Below are positions 18,210-27,560 of a stretch of DNA of 64,000 bases, piece after piece. The translations under genes were made by a program, and so were the position numbers. The notes beneath the pieces were generated by a model. That model was given only the letters and a program-made list of their open reading frames with translations, was not told the DNA's origin and did not search any database. Origin of the DNA: Blastopirellula marina (GTDB lineage Bacteria; Planctomycetota; Planctomycetia; Pirellulales; Pirellulaceae); contig NZ_PUHY01000012.1 in assembly GCF_002967765.1 (NCBI RefSeq), positions 434,001 to 498,000 of the forward strand, read 5' to 3'. Position 1 is the first letter of the stretch, and every line of letters starts with the position of its first letter.

Positions 18210-19937
18210 TTAGAGGACGCTGCCGTTCTGCTGCGTGCTGCGGTTGGTCATGCGAATCCGTTCGCGTGGTAGATACTCGCCACTTTCCAACTCTTGGACA
18301 TACGCAATCAACTTTTCACGCATTTCACAGTGCAAGTCCCAGGCATCGCCCGGGTTCTTGGCGTGACAGAGTGCGCGAATCTCCATCGCTTCCTCGGAAC
18401 AACCGGTCACTTGCACGGTCGGTTCGCTCTGTTCATCCCATAGTTCGTGCTGAGTTGCCATATCCTCGAACTTCTCCCGAATCTTTTGCACGTCGGTTGT
18501 GTAATCGACGTAAACCTTGATTGGTCGGGTCAGGTCGGGACTAATCTTGGTCCAGTTTTCAACCGGCTGCGACACCAAGTACTGAAGAGGAACGATCAAG
18601 CGTCGTTTGTCCCACGTTCGGATCGTGAGGTAGGTGAACTTGATATCCTCAACGTGCCCCCAATTCCCCTCGAAGAGAACGCTATCGCCAATTCGAACTG
18701 GTTGGGTCAACGCGATCTGAAGGCCAGCAAACAGGTTGCCAAGAATGGGCTGAGCAGCAATCCCGAGAATCACAGTTGAGACGCCAGCCGACGCCAATAG
18801 GCCATAGCCGACCGCGTCAAACACATTTAGCTGTACCAATAGGACCCCCAACACCGCGAAGGCTGCAATCATGGTAACCAAGCGACGTGCAACACTAATC
18901 TTGGTCAGCAGCCCTTTCTGAGCACCTTCGACATCGTCGTCGAATGTATTGACGTAGCGATCCATGGTGAAGCTGGTTGCTACTTCCAATCCACGTAAAA
19001 TCAACCAAGCAATCGAGCCGACGACGGTCAACAGCATGATCGGATTGAGTACCGTGTTCACCGGTGCCGTAAGGGAAAGAAATGATTCTTTAAGTGCATA
19101 AATCGCAAACGCCGCGCTCGCAAATGACAGCGGAAGTCGAACCGCCTCAATCAGTCGTTCAAACCACATCCTTTCTTTCTTTTGACGGTGCAGAATGATG
19201 TAACTGGTCGCATGCTGTGTGAGGTAGCCAATGGCGGCTCCCAGCATGATGAAGAGCAGCAAAGCAACCCACTCCCAAACCGGCACTTTCCCGGCGAGGC
19301 GTGTCTTCGCCCAGCTGGGGATAAAACCTTCGATCCAGCTAGGCCCGAACTCTTCGTAGAGCATCGAAATCTTTTCGACCGTCTGGGGCGAGAACAACCA
19401 GACTGGTTCCTGTCCGGCTACCTTAACCCGCTGAATCCGCACACGAACTTGTTTCCAGTCATCTATATCGATCGCTCCCAAACGGATACTGCGTCGTGGC
19501 TTGCCGGCCATGGGACTATCGTTGCCGATGCGATTGGTCATCTGACCATCGGGCCGATCAGGCAAATCTTCGATATCAATCCAGAGCCGCTGATTCAAGG
19601 CATAGTAGAACTTGCGGGCCAATTCGCCTGCCTGATTGCGTTGCGTTTCGGGGATCAGCTCGAAATTCAACGATTGCGCCGCGTGCTCGTAGTCTTGATC
19701 GCGGCAAGCAAAGATGAAGTTCTCGACGGTCGCCAGCGGTGTGCTGAGATCAACTGGCTGAGAACTCTCTGGCACGCCCTCATTTAAGGCTTCAACAACA
19801 TAATAGTCACCAGCTGCCTGCTTCGATTTCTCGCTCGAAGAATTGCTTTTCTGCTGGCTACCGCTTTCTTGGGCAAGCGCTGGAGCGGCGATAAGAGAAA
19901 CAACCAGCAGACTACTAAACAATCGATTCCACACCAT
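18210..19937 (-). CDS. MscS-family mechanosensitive ion channel with periplasmic N-domain
   Basis: This 575-residue protein has a signal peptide (MVWNRLFSSLLVVSLIAAPALA), a periplasmic domain of about 190 residues, and then several membrane helices from about residue 220 to 420. The MscS pore helix and beta domain follow: AAQPILGNLFAGLQIALTQ, RIGDSVLFEGNWGHVEDI and TYLTIRTWDKRRLIVPLQYLV. The C-terminal alpha/beta vestibule domain ends near ELESGEYLPRERIRM. Members open under membrane tension and release solutes during osmotic downshock. The usual IPN after the beta domain reads VPL here. The start ATG is 19935-19937. Confidence 0.9.
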   Translation of the reverse strand: MVWNRLFSSLLVVSLIAAPALAQESGSQQKSNSSSEKSKQAAGDYYVVEALNEGVPESSQPVDLSTPLATVENFIFACRDQDYEHAAQSLNFELIPETQRNQAGELARKFYYALNQRLWIDIEDLPDRPDGQMTNRIGNDSPMAGKPRRSIRLGAIDIDDWKQVRVRIQRVKVAGQEPVWLFSPQTVEKISMLYEEFGPSWIEGFIPSWAKTRLAGKVPVWEWVALLLFIMLGAAIGYLTQHATSYIILHRQKKERMWFERLIEAVRLPLSFASAAFAIYALKESFLSLTAPVNTVLNPIMLLTVVGSIAWLILRGLEVATSFTMDRYVNTFDDDVEGAQKGLLTKISVARRLVTMIAAFAVLGVLLVQLNVFDAVGYGLLASAGVSTVILGIAAQPILGNLFAGLQIALTQPVRIGDSVLFEGNWGHVEDIKFTYLTIRTWDKRRLIVPLQYLVSQPVENWTKISPDLTRPIKVYVDYTTDVQKIREKFEDMATQHELWDEQSEPTVQVTGCSEEAMEIRALCHAKNPGDAWDLHCEMREKLIAYVQELESGEYLPRERIRMTNRSTQQNGSVL

Positions 19938-20167
19938 TCGGCTTTCTCTGGTTTGGGTTCGTTCAAATCGAGAAGGCCGCTACGACCTTTGTCTCCAATT
20001 CGAAAAAATGGGAGCAACTGCGCGAACAAGCCTGTCGTAGGCTACGAAGTCAATCGCTCAGGACTTGCTGCCCTCTCGGTGCAAATGAAATGCCACCATC
20101 CGAGAAAGTTCCGTCTGCTTACTGCAGATCGACTTGTCGATATAACGAGAGTTGGAAAAAGGACGTT

Positions 20168-20923
20168 CTACGATTCGCGTCGATCTGAGTGAAGTTTGCA
20201 GCGAATCGTGTTCCAGCACGCGTGCCGAACATCGGGACGGAGGTACTTGAGCCAAGTCGGCTTATGTTCTTGGCGTGCCAGTGCGTATAGCCCCAATGCA
20301 TAGCCGTACATGTTCATGGACAGATAGCCGTTACGCGACATATTCCAACCGCCGTAGGCTCCATTGCTCCAGCTACCTTCCTGGATGACCGAGTTCGAAG
20401 TGCAGATCCCTAGTCCCATAAAGACAGTCAGCAAGTCAGTCAACGGTTCGTGATCGTGTTCCTCGCGCGAAACGCGATCTTCCCCAAGCAAGCGGACATG
20501 GCCGATCTCATGAGCAAGCGTCGCCACGACGCTCATCGGATCGTTGAGTCCCTCCACGTTCAACTGGATTCGATAGTAGGCCCCATCTTCGACCTCACTG
20601 TAAAGCCCGTTGGTCGACTCCCAGGAAAAGACAGGCTGACTACCGCGGGCTCCGTCTTGGTAGAAACTTAACCACAGACAATCGGGATCGACCTCCATGT
20701 ACTTCGCAACGGTCACCAGCAAATAATGGATCTCATCCTCAGTGGCATGGTAGTGCCCAGGAAAGAACTCGGTTGTCGGCAACACGGTGACCGCACTGCG
20801 GAGACGAGCCATTCCGAATTCTTCGATTAACCACGCGAAGCGATCGTCGATCCATTCCCGCTGTTCTTCATTCACGGGACAGATCGGTGGCGAGGCGAAG
20901 AAGTCACGGATCCATTTCAACAT
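20168..20923 (-). CDS. Putative HExxH zinc metallopeptidase-like protein
   Basis: This 251-residue cytoplasmic protein is of an unnamed family. It contains a zinc-binding helix ATLAHEIGHVRLL (HEIGH) and, about 20 residues on, an acidic HDHEPLTDLLTVFMGLG segment that could supply a third glutamate ligand, as in gluzincin-type enzymes. No signal peptide is present. The sequence also has an aromatic-rich C-terminus (YGYALGLYALARQEH). The substrate is unknown. It stands alone between the MscS and PVC dehydrogenase genes on the same strand. Confidence 0.65.
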   Translation of the reverse strand: MLKWIRDFFASPPICPVNEEQREWIDDRFAWLIEEFGMARLRSAVTVLPTTEFFPGHYHATEDEIHYLLVTVAKYMEVDPDCLWLSFYQDGARGSQPVFSWESTNGLYSEVEDGAYYRIQLNVEGLNDPMSVVATLAHEIGHVRLLGEDRVSREEHDHEPLTDLLTVFMGLGICTSNSVIQEGSWSNGAYGGWNMSRNGYLSMNMYGYALGLYALARQEHKPTWLKYLRPDVRHACWNTIRCKLHSDRRES

Positions 20924-21037
20924 GGCGAGAATTCAGCTTGGCGAAGCTAGAGAAGAAAAACGAGAGATCATTCAGGATGCGTCATTATGCATCGTGATGC
21001 CGTCTCAAGCCAATGAATTGCGCCGTCGGATCCGATC

Positions 21038-21069
21038 GATGCCCACACCAAGCGGTGGGCATCGTTTTT
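21038..21069 (+). terminator. Orphan terminator-like hairpin, plus strand
   Basis: GATGCCCAC (21038-21046) pairs with GTGGGCATC (21055-21063) around an 8-base loop, followed by five T residues at 21065-21069. The genes on both sides are on the minus strand, for which the tail is poor, so its role is unclear. Confidence 0.55.
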
Positions 21070-21079
21070 CTGAGTGGTT

Positions 21080-24000
21080 CTACTTCGTGCCGGCCTTCGA
21101 AGCCAGGCTTTCCAGGTACGTGACCAAGTCGGCAAGTTCCTGAACGGTGACATCGTTCGCCAAGCCAACGGGCATGATCGAGACGTTGTCTTTCTTCTGA
21201 CCTTCGATTTCGTCTGGGTTTAGCGTGATCTCATTCCCTTGATTATCGCGGATGACGATCTTCTCGGGACCTTCAAAGGTGATGAAGCCCGACAAAAGTC
21301 GGCCGTCATCCATCTGGAAGATGTTGGTCACGAACCCTTGCGCGAGCGACTTGCTTGGCAAGACGATCGATTCCGTCAGCTGATCCCGCTTGTAGGTCTT
21401 AGCGACCTGAGGCAAGTAGGGTCCACGTGGCGTTTCGTTCGGATCGACGGTGTGACACTTATTACAGGTCAGCTTCGCGAACAACGATTCACCACGCGAG
21501 GCGTCTCCCTTGGTACCGACGACGAGCTTAATGACTTCTTCCGGATCGATCGTGCTCACTTTCGGCCCAGTCGGCTTCGTCATTTGCGTCTTTAGCTTCC
21601 AAGCTGCGGCCACCTTTCCGGCAGCTGTGGCGACATCGGCATTTGAGCTATTGAGCAGTCCTAGAACTTTCTCGTCTAGCTTACGATCGTTGATGATCAT
21701 CGCCGCTTCCAGCAGATGCGGTTGGCGGGCTGGATTGTCCCAGCCTGCGTCGAGCGATGACTTCACCGTGCTGGCAACCTCTGGCGACAGCTTGTCTTGT
21801 CCGGATAACGTCAAGAGTCCGGCCTCGCCCCAAACAGCCACCGGGGACGATGGTGCTTTGGCCAGCGAATCGAGAATCCCAACCTGTCGGCTTAGCTGGT
21901 TCTTGTTTTGGTACGCACTGAGAGCGCTCTTGAATTCGCCTTCTTGCCCATCGGCATGTCGCAGCTTCGACATGCCGCTAAGGGCGGCCACGACGACATC
22001 CTTCTCCGTGCTACGGAGCAGGGCAGTGACAGCTTGGGCACGAACCGCAGGATCGGTTCCTTCGGCAGTTGCAGCCGAGGTCAGCAAACCAACAGCTTCG
22101 CTAGGAAGCTCGTTCGATTCTGCCACCAGGCTAATCGCGCCCGCAGCAAACGCAGGATCGCTCTTCGCTTTATCGAGAGCCATCTGCAAAGCGCCGTCGA
22201 GCTCGACACGATTGCGGCGTAGTTCTTTCAGCAGGAACGCCGACTCATCCGACGCGGCCGAAGCAAGCGTTGCTTTGAGCACAGCACCGATCTTGTCCGA
22301 TTGCTCCCACTTTTCTGGTTGGTAGTAAGGGCCGCGCGTATCAGGCCGCGTTCCCCAGCTGTTACCTTTCCAAGTACCGTCAATGTTGTAAAGACGGCTA
22401 AGGGCAACTAAGAGTCCCTGACGATGGTCCGGCGAAGTGGTTCCCTTCAAGCGTTCGATCAAACCGTCGACCACTTCCGGCTTGTGAATCCGCTCAAGAG
22501 CAAACAAAGCGAACTGACGCTTACGCGGGCTGGCCTGATCATCATCAATCACAGTGAACAAGGCATCCGCCGCTTCTAACTTGGCGAGTGCACGATAAGC
22601 CGTGTGACGGATGACCGGGTCGTCGCTATCGAGGTGGGGCAGTATCTCGGAGATGTGCCCCATGCTTCCGGTTCGAGCGATCGCAACAATCGACTCAAGT
22701 TGGATTCGAGCATTGTCAGATGTTGCCCCGGCAGCAACCGTCATGTCGAGAAGCGTACTGGCGATTGAATTCTCTGGATTCAGCACCACCATATCCGCGA
22801 CGGCACGAATCAAATTGGCGCTGACATCGGGATCCGTTGCCACCGCGTCGGACACATTCAGCGTCAGATCGGTTTTGGCGTTCTTACTACCCAGTCCTTG
22901 CAGAAGCAAATAATAGGTAGCCACCATAGCCTCAGGCTTTTCAATCTTTTGGGCCTGAATCTTGGCCAGTGTCGCATCATCCAATCCTCGGGCCAGCAGT
23001 TCACGCTGGGCAGCAAGACGGCGACGGTGGCTGTCGGACTGCATCAAACCGAGCAGTGTGTCCGTGTCTGCTTCCTTCAAGTTTGGCATTGGGTCAGCCT
23101 GGTAACCCTTCGGGGAAACCCGCACCAGGTAGCCGACGTCTTCACCGTTATAGGTGAACGTGGCTCCCTTCCAACTGGCCGCGTAGATGTGGCTGTCGGC
23201 ATCGACGTCCAGGTCGGTCACGCGGGGGATGCCAAGGAATTCTTCCTGGTTGGCCTCGAAGGTGGCTCCCTTTCGCTTGGGGTTGTGGCGATAGATCCAA
23301 CTGCGTCCCCAGTCGGCTGTGTACAACGCGTTGCCGTAACCTTCAGGGAAGCCGGGTTCATCCATATACAACGCCCCACAACCAGAACCACCACCGTAGT
23401 CGGCTAGCGGCTGAATGATCTCTTCGCCGAAGTTCATGTACAGCCGCGGATAGCCGTGATCTTCCAGCCCGCTGAAGTGATGCAGGCGAATATCCCAGCC
23501 GCCACCGTCATTCGTGTTGTCGCGGGTGAACCCGTTCATCAGCGGATCGATGGCGACTTCCAGAATGTTACGTGTGCCGTAGCTGTAAACTTCCATGTTT
23601 GATCCATCGGGACGAACACGCAGCACGCCGCCGCCTCGCATTTGCAGCTTGCGACCGTCGGCTCCTTCTGCCTCCATGAAACCAAAGTCACCGATCGCCA
23701 GGTACAACCAACCATCGATGCCGAGCGTCACGCCGTTCGAGGTATGATCGGCTGGGCGATCCTTGAAGGTAAACGCCAGGTTCTTGATCAAGATCTCTTG
23801 CTTGTCGCTGCGGCCGTCGCCATCTTCGTCGATAAACGCACTCAGATGAGGAGGATGCAACACGTACAATCGATCTCGATCCCACACCAAGCCACGTGGA
23901 GAATCGACGTCAGGCACGAACAGCTTCACTTCGTCCGCCTTACCGTCGCCGTCGGTATCACGCAGGCGGTGGATTGCACCCCGCTTCAATTCGCGGTCGA

Positions 24001-25390
24001 GCGAGCCGTTCTTATCCACCGAGACGTAGACGTCTCCTTCAGGAGATGCGGCAACGAAGACGGGATAATTGACCGCCGGTGGGCCGGCGAAATAGGTCTT
24101 TTCAAAGCCATCGGGAATCTTCACTTCCGCCAGATCTTGAGCGTTCTCTTCGTCCTTCGTCGCGATCGGGTCGACCTTGACCAGTTCCTTACCAAGCAGG
24201 CGAAGCTCACGTACCGAGGCCCAGCCACCTTGCTTGCAAGCGAGAACATTCAAACGAACGTAGCGAAAACCTCCAGCGACAAATTCGTAATCGTAGTTGT
24301 TTCCCTTGTTCGCACTTTGGTCGACGATCGTCTTCCAACTCTTGCCGTCGGCACTGCCATCGAGGGTGAATTGATAAACGCTGTTGGCCGATTCCCAATC
24401 GATCTGTGCACCGCGAAGTTCTTTCGCTTCGCCCAGGTCGACTTCAAGCCACTGCGGATAGTTACCGCCACTGGCACACCAGCGAGTCCCTTTGTTGCCA
24501 TCGAAAGCCAACTTAGCGAAGTTGCTCTTGCCGCTCTCTTCGCTGGAAGCCTTGGCAGGCTTTTCCAAGGCCAGGTTCTCAGGAACCATTTGTGGCCCGC
24601 CACTGGCCGAGGATGGCTTGAGGTATTCGTCATTCAGCTTGTCGCAAGCCCAGAGCGTCCCGCGAGTCAGCAGCGAGAGAAACTTGTCGTCTTCAACGGT
24701 TTCGTTGTGGTGTCCCAGCGTGGTCCCGAAGATACGAGCGTCGCCATATTGGTTGGTCCAAACACATGGCTGTTCGGTCCCCTCGTTCTTCTCCTTAGAC
24801 GCGCCCAACACATGAGCCGTGTCCCACACCTTGGCAATGTGATAGAGCTCGCCTTGTGGGTTGTACCAAGCTGGACCGAAGTCGGCCATGATTGGATGGT
24901 TCGCATCGTAGTTGTATACGGCATGGGGGTAATGGGCACCGTGCTTGTGGGAAGTCACACCACAAAAACGAAACCATTGGTCGGTTCCATCACGGTAGCA
25001 ATGCATCGCACAGTGAATCACCACACCAGGCAAGCCTTGTTGATGTGGCTTCAAAACGCGTTCAGTCCAGGCAGGATCTTTCACGCCGGCGAAACATTCG
25101 TCGTGCAAGACGATGTCGTACCCATCGGCCCAGTTCGGATCTTGATACAGCGGAATCTTTGTATCCGTGGTCGAACCACCTTGTTGCACGACGGTGACTT
25201 CGATGTGCGCCCGAGCTTCGAGCCCTTCTTTGATCAAGTTCTTCTGCGTGGTGTAGTCGTGGCAACAGCCACCGGTGACCAGCAAAGCCTTGATGGGTTT
25301 CGGTGCGTCGGCGGCGAATAGAGAAGCCGGCAAAACACTGATTAAAGATAAGACGAGCAAGCGGGCGAAAAGCAAGCGAGGGGGTGTCAT
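21080..25390 (-). CDS. Giant ThuA / discoidin / PVC dehydrogenase / HEAT / CxxCH heme protein
   Basis: This 1436-residue secreted protein has a signal peptide ending SLFAADAPK. Domains in order: a ThuA-like domain (about 33-240; LLVTGGCCHDYTTQ, DIVLHDECFAG, GLPGVVIHCAMHCYR), an F5/8 type C (discoidin) domain (about 265-400), a PVC-type membrane-bound dehydrogenase beta-propeller (about 420-770; RLRDTDGDGKADEV, HTSNGVTLGIDGWLYLAIGD), HEAT-like helical repeats (about 780-1290) and a C-terminal heme domain with CNKCHT (about 1300-1436). It is probably a periplasmic or surface enzyme that oxidises a sugar and passes electrons to the heme. The substrate is unknown. It is a single gene with its own start at 25388-25390. 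Confidence 0.93.
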   Translation of the reverse strand: MTPPRLLFARLLVLSLISVLPASLFAADAPKPIKALLVTGGCCHDYTTQKNLIKEGLEARAHIEVTVVQQGGSTTDTKIPLYQDPNWADGYDIVLHDECFAGVKDPAWTERVLKPHQQGLPGVVIHCAMHCYRDGTDQWFRFCGVTSHKHGAHYPHAVYNYDANHPIMADFGPAWYNPQGELYHIAKVWDTAHVLGASKEKNEGTEQPCVWTNQYGDARIFGTTLGHHNETVEDDKFLSLLTRGTLWACDKLNDEYLKPSSASGGPQMVPENLALEKPAKASSEESGKSNFAKLAFDGNKGTRWCASGGNYPQWLEVDLGEAKELRGAQIDWESANSVYQFTLDGSADGKSWKTIVDQSANKGNNYDYEFVAGGFRYVRLNVLACKQGGWASVRELRLLGKELVKVDPIATKDEENAQDLAEVKIPDGFEKTYFAGPPAVNYPVFVAASPEGDVYVSVDKNGSLDRELKRGAIHRLRDTDGDGKADEVKLFVPDVDSPRGLVWDRDRLYVLHPPHLSAFIDEDGDGRSDKQEILIKNLAFTFKDRPADHTSNGVTLGIDGWLYLAIGDFGFMEAEGADGRKLQMRGGGVLRVRPDGSNMEVYSYGTRNILEVAIDPLMNGFTRDNTNDGGGWDIRLHHFSGLEDHGYPRLYMNFGEEIIQPLADYGGGSGCGALYMDEPGFPEGYGNALYTADWGRSWIYRHNPKRKGATFEANQEEFLGIPRVTDLDVDADSHIYAASWKGATFTYNGEDVGYLVRVSPKGYQADPMPNLKEADTDTLLGLMQSDSHRRRLAAQRELLARGLDDATLAKIQAQKIEKPEAMVATYYLLLQGLGSKNAKTDLTLNVSDAVATDPDVSANLIRAVADMVVLNPENSIASTLLDMTVAAGATSDNARIQLESIVAIARTGSMGHISEILPHLDSDDPVIRHTAYRALAKLEAADALFTVIDDDQASPRKRQFALFALERIHKPEVVDGLIERLKGTTSPDHRQGLLVALSRLYNIDGTWKGNSWGTRPDTRGPYYQPEKWEQSDKIGAVLKATLASAASDESAFLLKELRRNRVELDGALQMALDKAKSDPAFAAGAISLVAESNELPSEAVGLLTSAATAEGTDPAVRAQAVTALLRSTEKDVVVAALSGMSKLRHADGQEGEFKSALSAYQNKNQLSRQVGILDSLAKAPSSPVAVWGEAGLLTLSGQDKLSPEVASTVKSSLDAGWDNPARQPHLLEAAMIINDRKLDEKVLGLLNSSNADVATAAGKVAAAWKLKTQMTKPTGPKVSTIDPEEVIKLVVGTKGDASRGESLFAKLTCNKCHTVDPNETPRGPYLPQVAKTYKRDQLTESIVLPSKSLAQGFVTNIFQMDDGRLLSGFITFEGPEKIVIRDNQGNEITLNPDEIEGQKKDNVSIMPVGLANDVTVQELADLVTYLESLASKAGTK

Positions 25391-25590
25391 TAAGGAAAAC
25401 CTGTTTTGACGAAAGTTTTCGGGGGGAAGGAATACAGGGTGGAGTCGTTTCTACTATAGTTCATTCGAAACCGAACAGCACCCATCTTCTCCTCTGCCAG
25501 AGGGGAGCCGATGTCAAGAATCACCCGTTTTCGGGCAATATTTGGGGCACTTTGCACCGGCAGCAGTCGCTTCGCCCACTAGCGGGACGA

Positions 25591-26001
25591 TTAGGAAGGC
25601 GAACCATTCGCGCCCGCGGGGACAACGCCCTCGAACACGCTCAACAGCAGATACATGGCCAGCGCTAATCCAAGCAAGGCCACGAAGGCAGAGATGACGA
25701 TGGCAAAGCGAGTGCTGTAGGCCTGAGGCAGTTGCTGAAATACCATCCCACGAATAAAGCGTGCGTGCTGCCAAGCCGAGACACCGATCAGTGTGGCCCC
25801 TAGCAGTACGAATCCGATTCCGATGAGCGAGGAAGCGAGGGGAGGAGAGATATCAGCTCCGGGATGTCGAAGCATTCTTAAGAACAGACCAAACCGCGCG
25901 ACGAGAAATCCAATCCCGATCACCGCCAAGCCAGTTCGCAGCCAAGCGAGCATGGTGCGTTCGGCCGCGAAGAACACGCGGGGATCTGATTCATCTGACA
26001 C
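25591..26001 (-). CDS. DUF202 membrane protein (YidH-like)
   Basis: This 136-residue protein has three predicted membrane helices. The N-terminal VFFAAERTMLAWLRTGLAVIGIGFLVARFGLFL is the DUF202 signature. Members are small inner-membrane proteins of unknown function. The start is GTG at 25999-26001, with AAGGGAT upstream. It lies 12 bases after the desaturase stop codon, so the two are co-transcribed. Context suggests a membrane-lipid setting, but this is only an inference. Confidence 0.88.
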   Translation of the reverse strand: MSDESDPRVFFAAERTMLAWLRTGLAVIGIGFLVARFGLFLRMLRHPGADISPPLASSLIGIGFVLLGATLIGVSAWQHARFIRGMVFQQLPQAYSTRFAIVISAFVALLGLALAMYLLLSVFEGVVPAGANGSPS

Positions 26002-26013
26002 GAAGTCTATCCC

Positions 26014-27165
26014 TTAGGCCGATTTGGCCATCTTGCTGGATACCGATTCGGGACTGGCAACTTTCGTTTCGTTGGCTTCGTTGCTCCCTGGTGCATCTGA
26101 CTTTTGCCCGCACCGAACCCAAAGGTCGGCGAATGCATGCGTGAAAGAATACTCGTTGGTTTGATGATAGGGTGAGCCTTCCGGCAAGGCCTTCATCAAT
26201 CGCTTGTGTGCTTCCGGCATTGCGTGATACGGAAGTGAAGGGAACATGTGATGCAATGCATGGAAACGCGTTCCGATCGGAGCCCACAGCTCGGTAAGGA
26301 GCATCTTGCTTGGGAAGTTAATCGAGTCCAGCAATTGCTCGAGGAAAGTCATTTCCCCTTCATGATTGTGCCAACGATGAGCGACTAGCGTTCGCACGGC
26401 ATTGACCGTGAGGACGAACACCCCCGTACAGTAACCTTGAATGAGCAACGGGTACGGATACTCGCCAACGGTCAACGTTCCGATGAGCAAACCTAAACAC
26501 CACAAAAAACAAAGACCTTCTTGAATGCGAATCATGCGCATTGCGTCTTTGGTAGGCAATGGGCGGATGTACTTCGGATCGATCACCATGGACGAGGCGT
26601 GCTGAAACGCCCAATCACGGAATGCGGGGCTAACCCAAGTTAGCGGGGTGAGCACGAGGAAACGAAACACCGCCAAAAACGGAACCACAAACCCGGAAGC
26701 CAGGAAAGCGAAGATCTGCCAACGACCTTCATGTTCGATTGGCAAGTACTCGCCGTCTTTGTCGGTGCCGTAATGCTTGCGGCGATGATGATCCAAATGC
26801 GTGTAGTAGACAAACGACGGCATCAGGAATGGTACACCGACCAACAAGTTCCACACGACGCGGAATGCAGTCATCGTGCCGGTACGCAGGTGAACCAATT
26901 CGTGAATGAACATCGCCAAGCGGTAGAACAGCAAGCTACTGACGACAAAGCAGGCGATCTGCTGCCAGCTGAAAAGTTCGCTCTGGCGCACCAGACGGAA
27001 GCAGACGATCGCCACACTGAAGCTCATCAGAAAGTCGGTCCAGTAGACCCACGGCTTCGGCTTAAACAGATCGCCGATCGTCTTGCGAGCCTCGGCCATT
27101 GAAAAATCGTCGCTCTTGTTGCAGTGCAGCGGAGCCGGGCTGGATTTTGCTGAAATATCGCTCAT
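26014..27165 (-). CDS. Membrane fatty acid desaturase
   Basis: This 383-residue integral membrane di-iron enzyme has the three histidine boxes of the desaturase/hydroxylase superfamily: HELVH (about residue 90), HLDHHRRKH (about 120) and HALHHMFPSLPYH (about 310), with hydrophobic helices between them. It introduces a double bond, or a related oxidation, into an acyl chain using O2 and electrons from a ferredoxin or cytochrome b5-like donor. Specificity cannot be read. It is divergent from the ketoacyl synthase gene and followed by the DUF202 gene. The ATG at 27163-27165 has only a weak ribosome binding site. Confidence 0.9.
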   Translation of the reverse strand: MSDISAKSSPAPLHCNKSDDFSMAEARKTIGDLFKPKPWVYWTDFLMSFSVAIVCFRLVRQSELFSWQQIACFVVSSLLFYRLAMFIHELVHLRTGTMTAFRVVWNLLVGVPFLMPSFVYYTHLDHHRRKHYGTDKDGEYLPIEHEGRWQIFAFLASGFVVPFLAVFRFLVLTPLTWVSPAFRDWAFQHASSMVIDPKYIRPLPTKDAMRMIRIQEGLCFLWCLGLLIGTLTVGEYPYPLLIQGYCTGVFVLTVNAVRTLVAHRWHNHEGEMTFLEQLLDSINFPSKMLLTELWAPIGTRFHALHHMFPSLPYHAMPEAHKRLMKALPEGSPYHQTNEYSFTHAFADLWVRCGQKSDAPGSNEANETKVASPESVSSKMAKSA

Positions 27166-27560
27166 AGGAGTACTTCAGGTCGAAATTGCGGAACCTGGTG
27201 CGAAATGGTTTGATAACCATCCATGGATCGAAATATTTCCTATGCGTCAGAATCGGCAGAACCAGTAGGCATGATTCCGCGAATTCTTGGCGGAGGCGGG
27301 GTTTCTGAAGGAAACTAGGGGGTTTATAGCGGTTGCTTCATCCTCACCGACGAAGCTCACTTTAGAATAAACAGATTCCGGGGAATTATAATAACCCACC
27401 CTTCCACGATGGCAAAATCTTCCTAGATTATCAATATTGCCACTAAATTTCGCAATTGGCGTTAGCGGTGGCATCAGGCCGATCTAGGGAAGGTAAGTGT
27501 CGACCGATATAAAACAACAGTCAATCTTTCGCGATCGCTTCAGGAAAGCCAAGCCAACGG
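27166..27560. promoter_or_regulatory. Divergent promoter region, desaturase and ketoacyl synthase
   Basis: This 395-base gap lies between divergent genes. An AT-rich block contains TATAAT at 27387-27392, within a near-palindromic ATTATAAT that could act as a -10 element on either strand. No good -35 sits at the right spacing. I see nothing else. Confidence 0.4.

Noticed and set aside
23642-25321. Long plus-strand open frame of about 560 codons inside the PVC dehydrogenase gene
   Set aside because: It is antisense to a clearly recognised multidomain gene and its translation has no domain or plausible composition.
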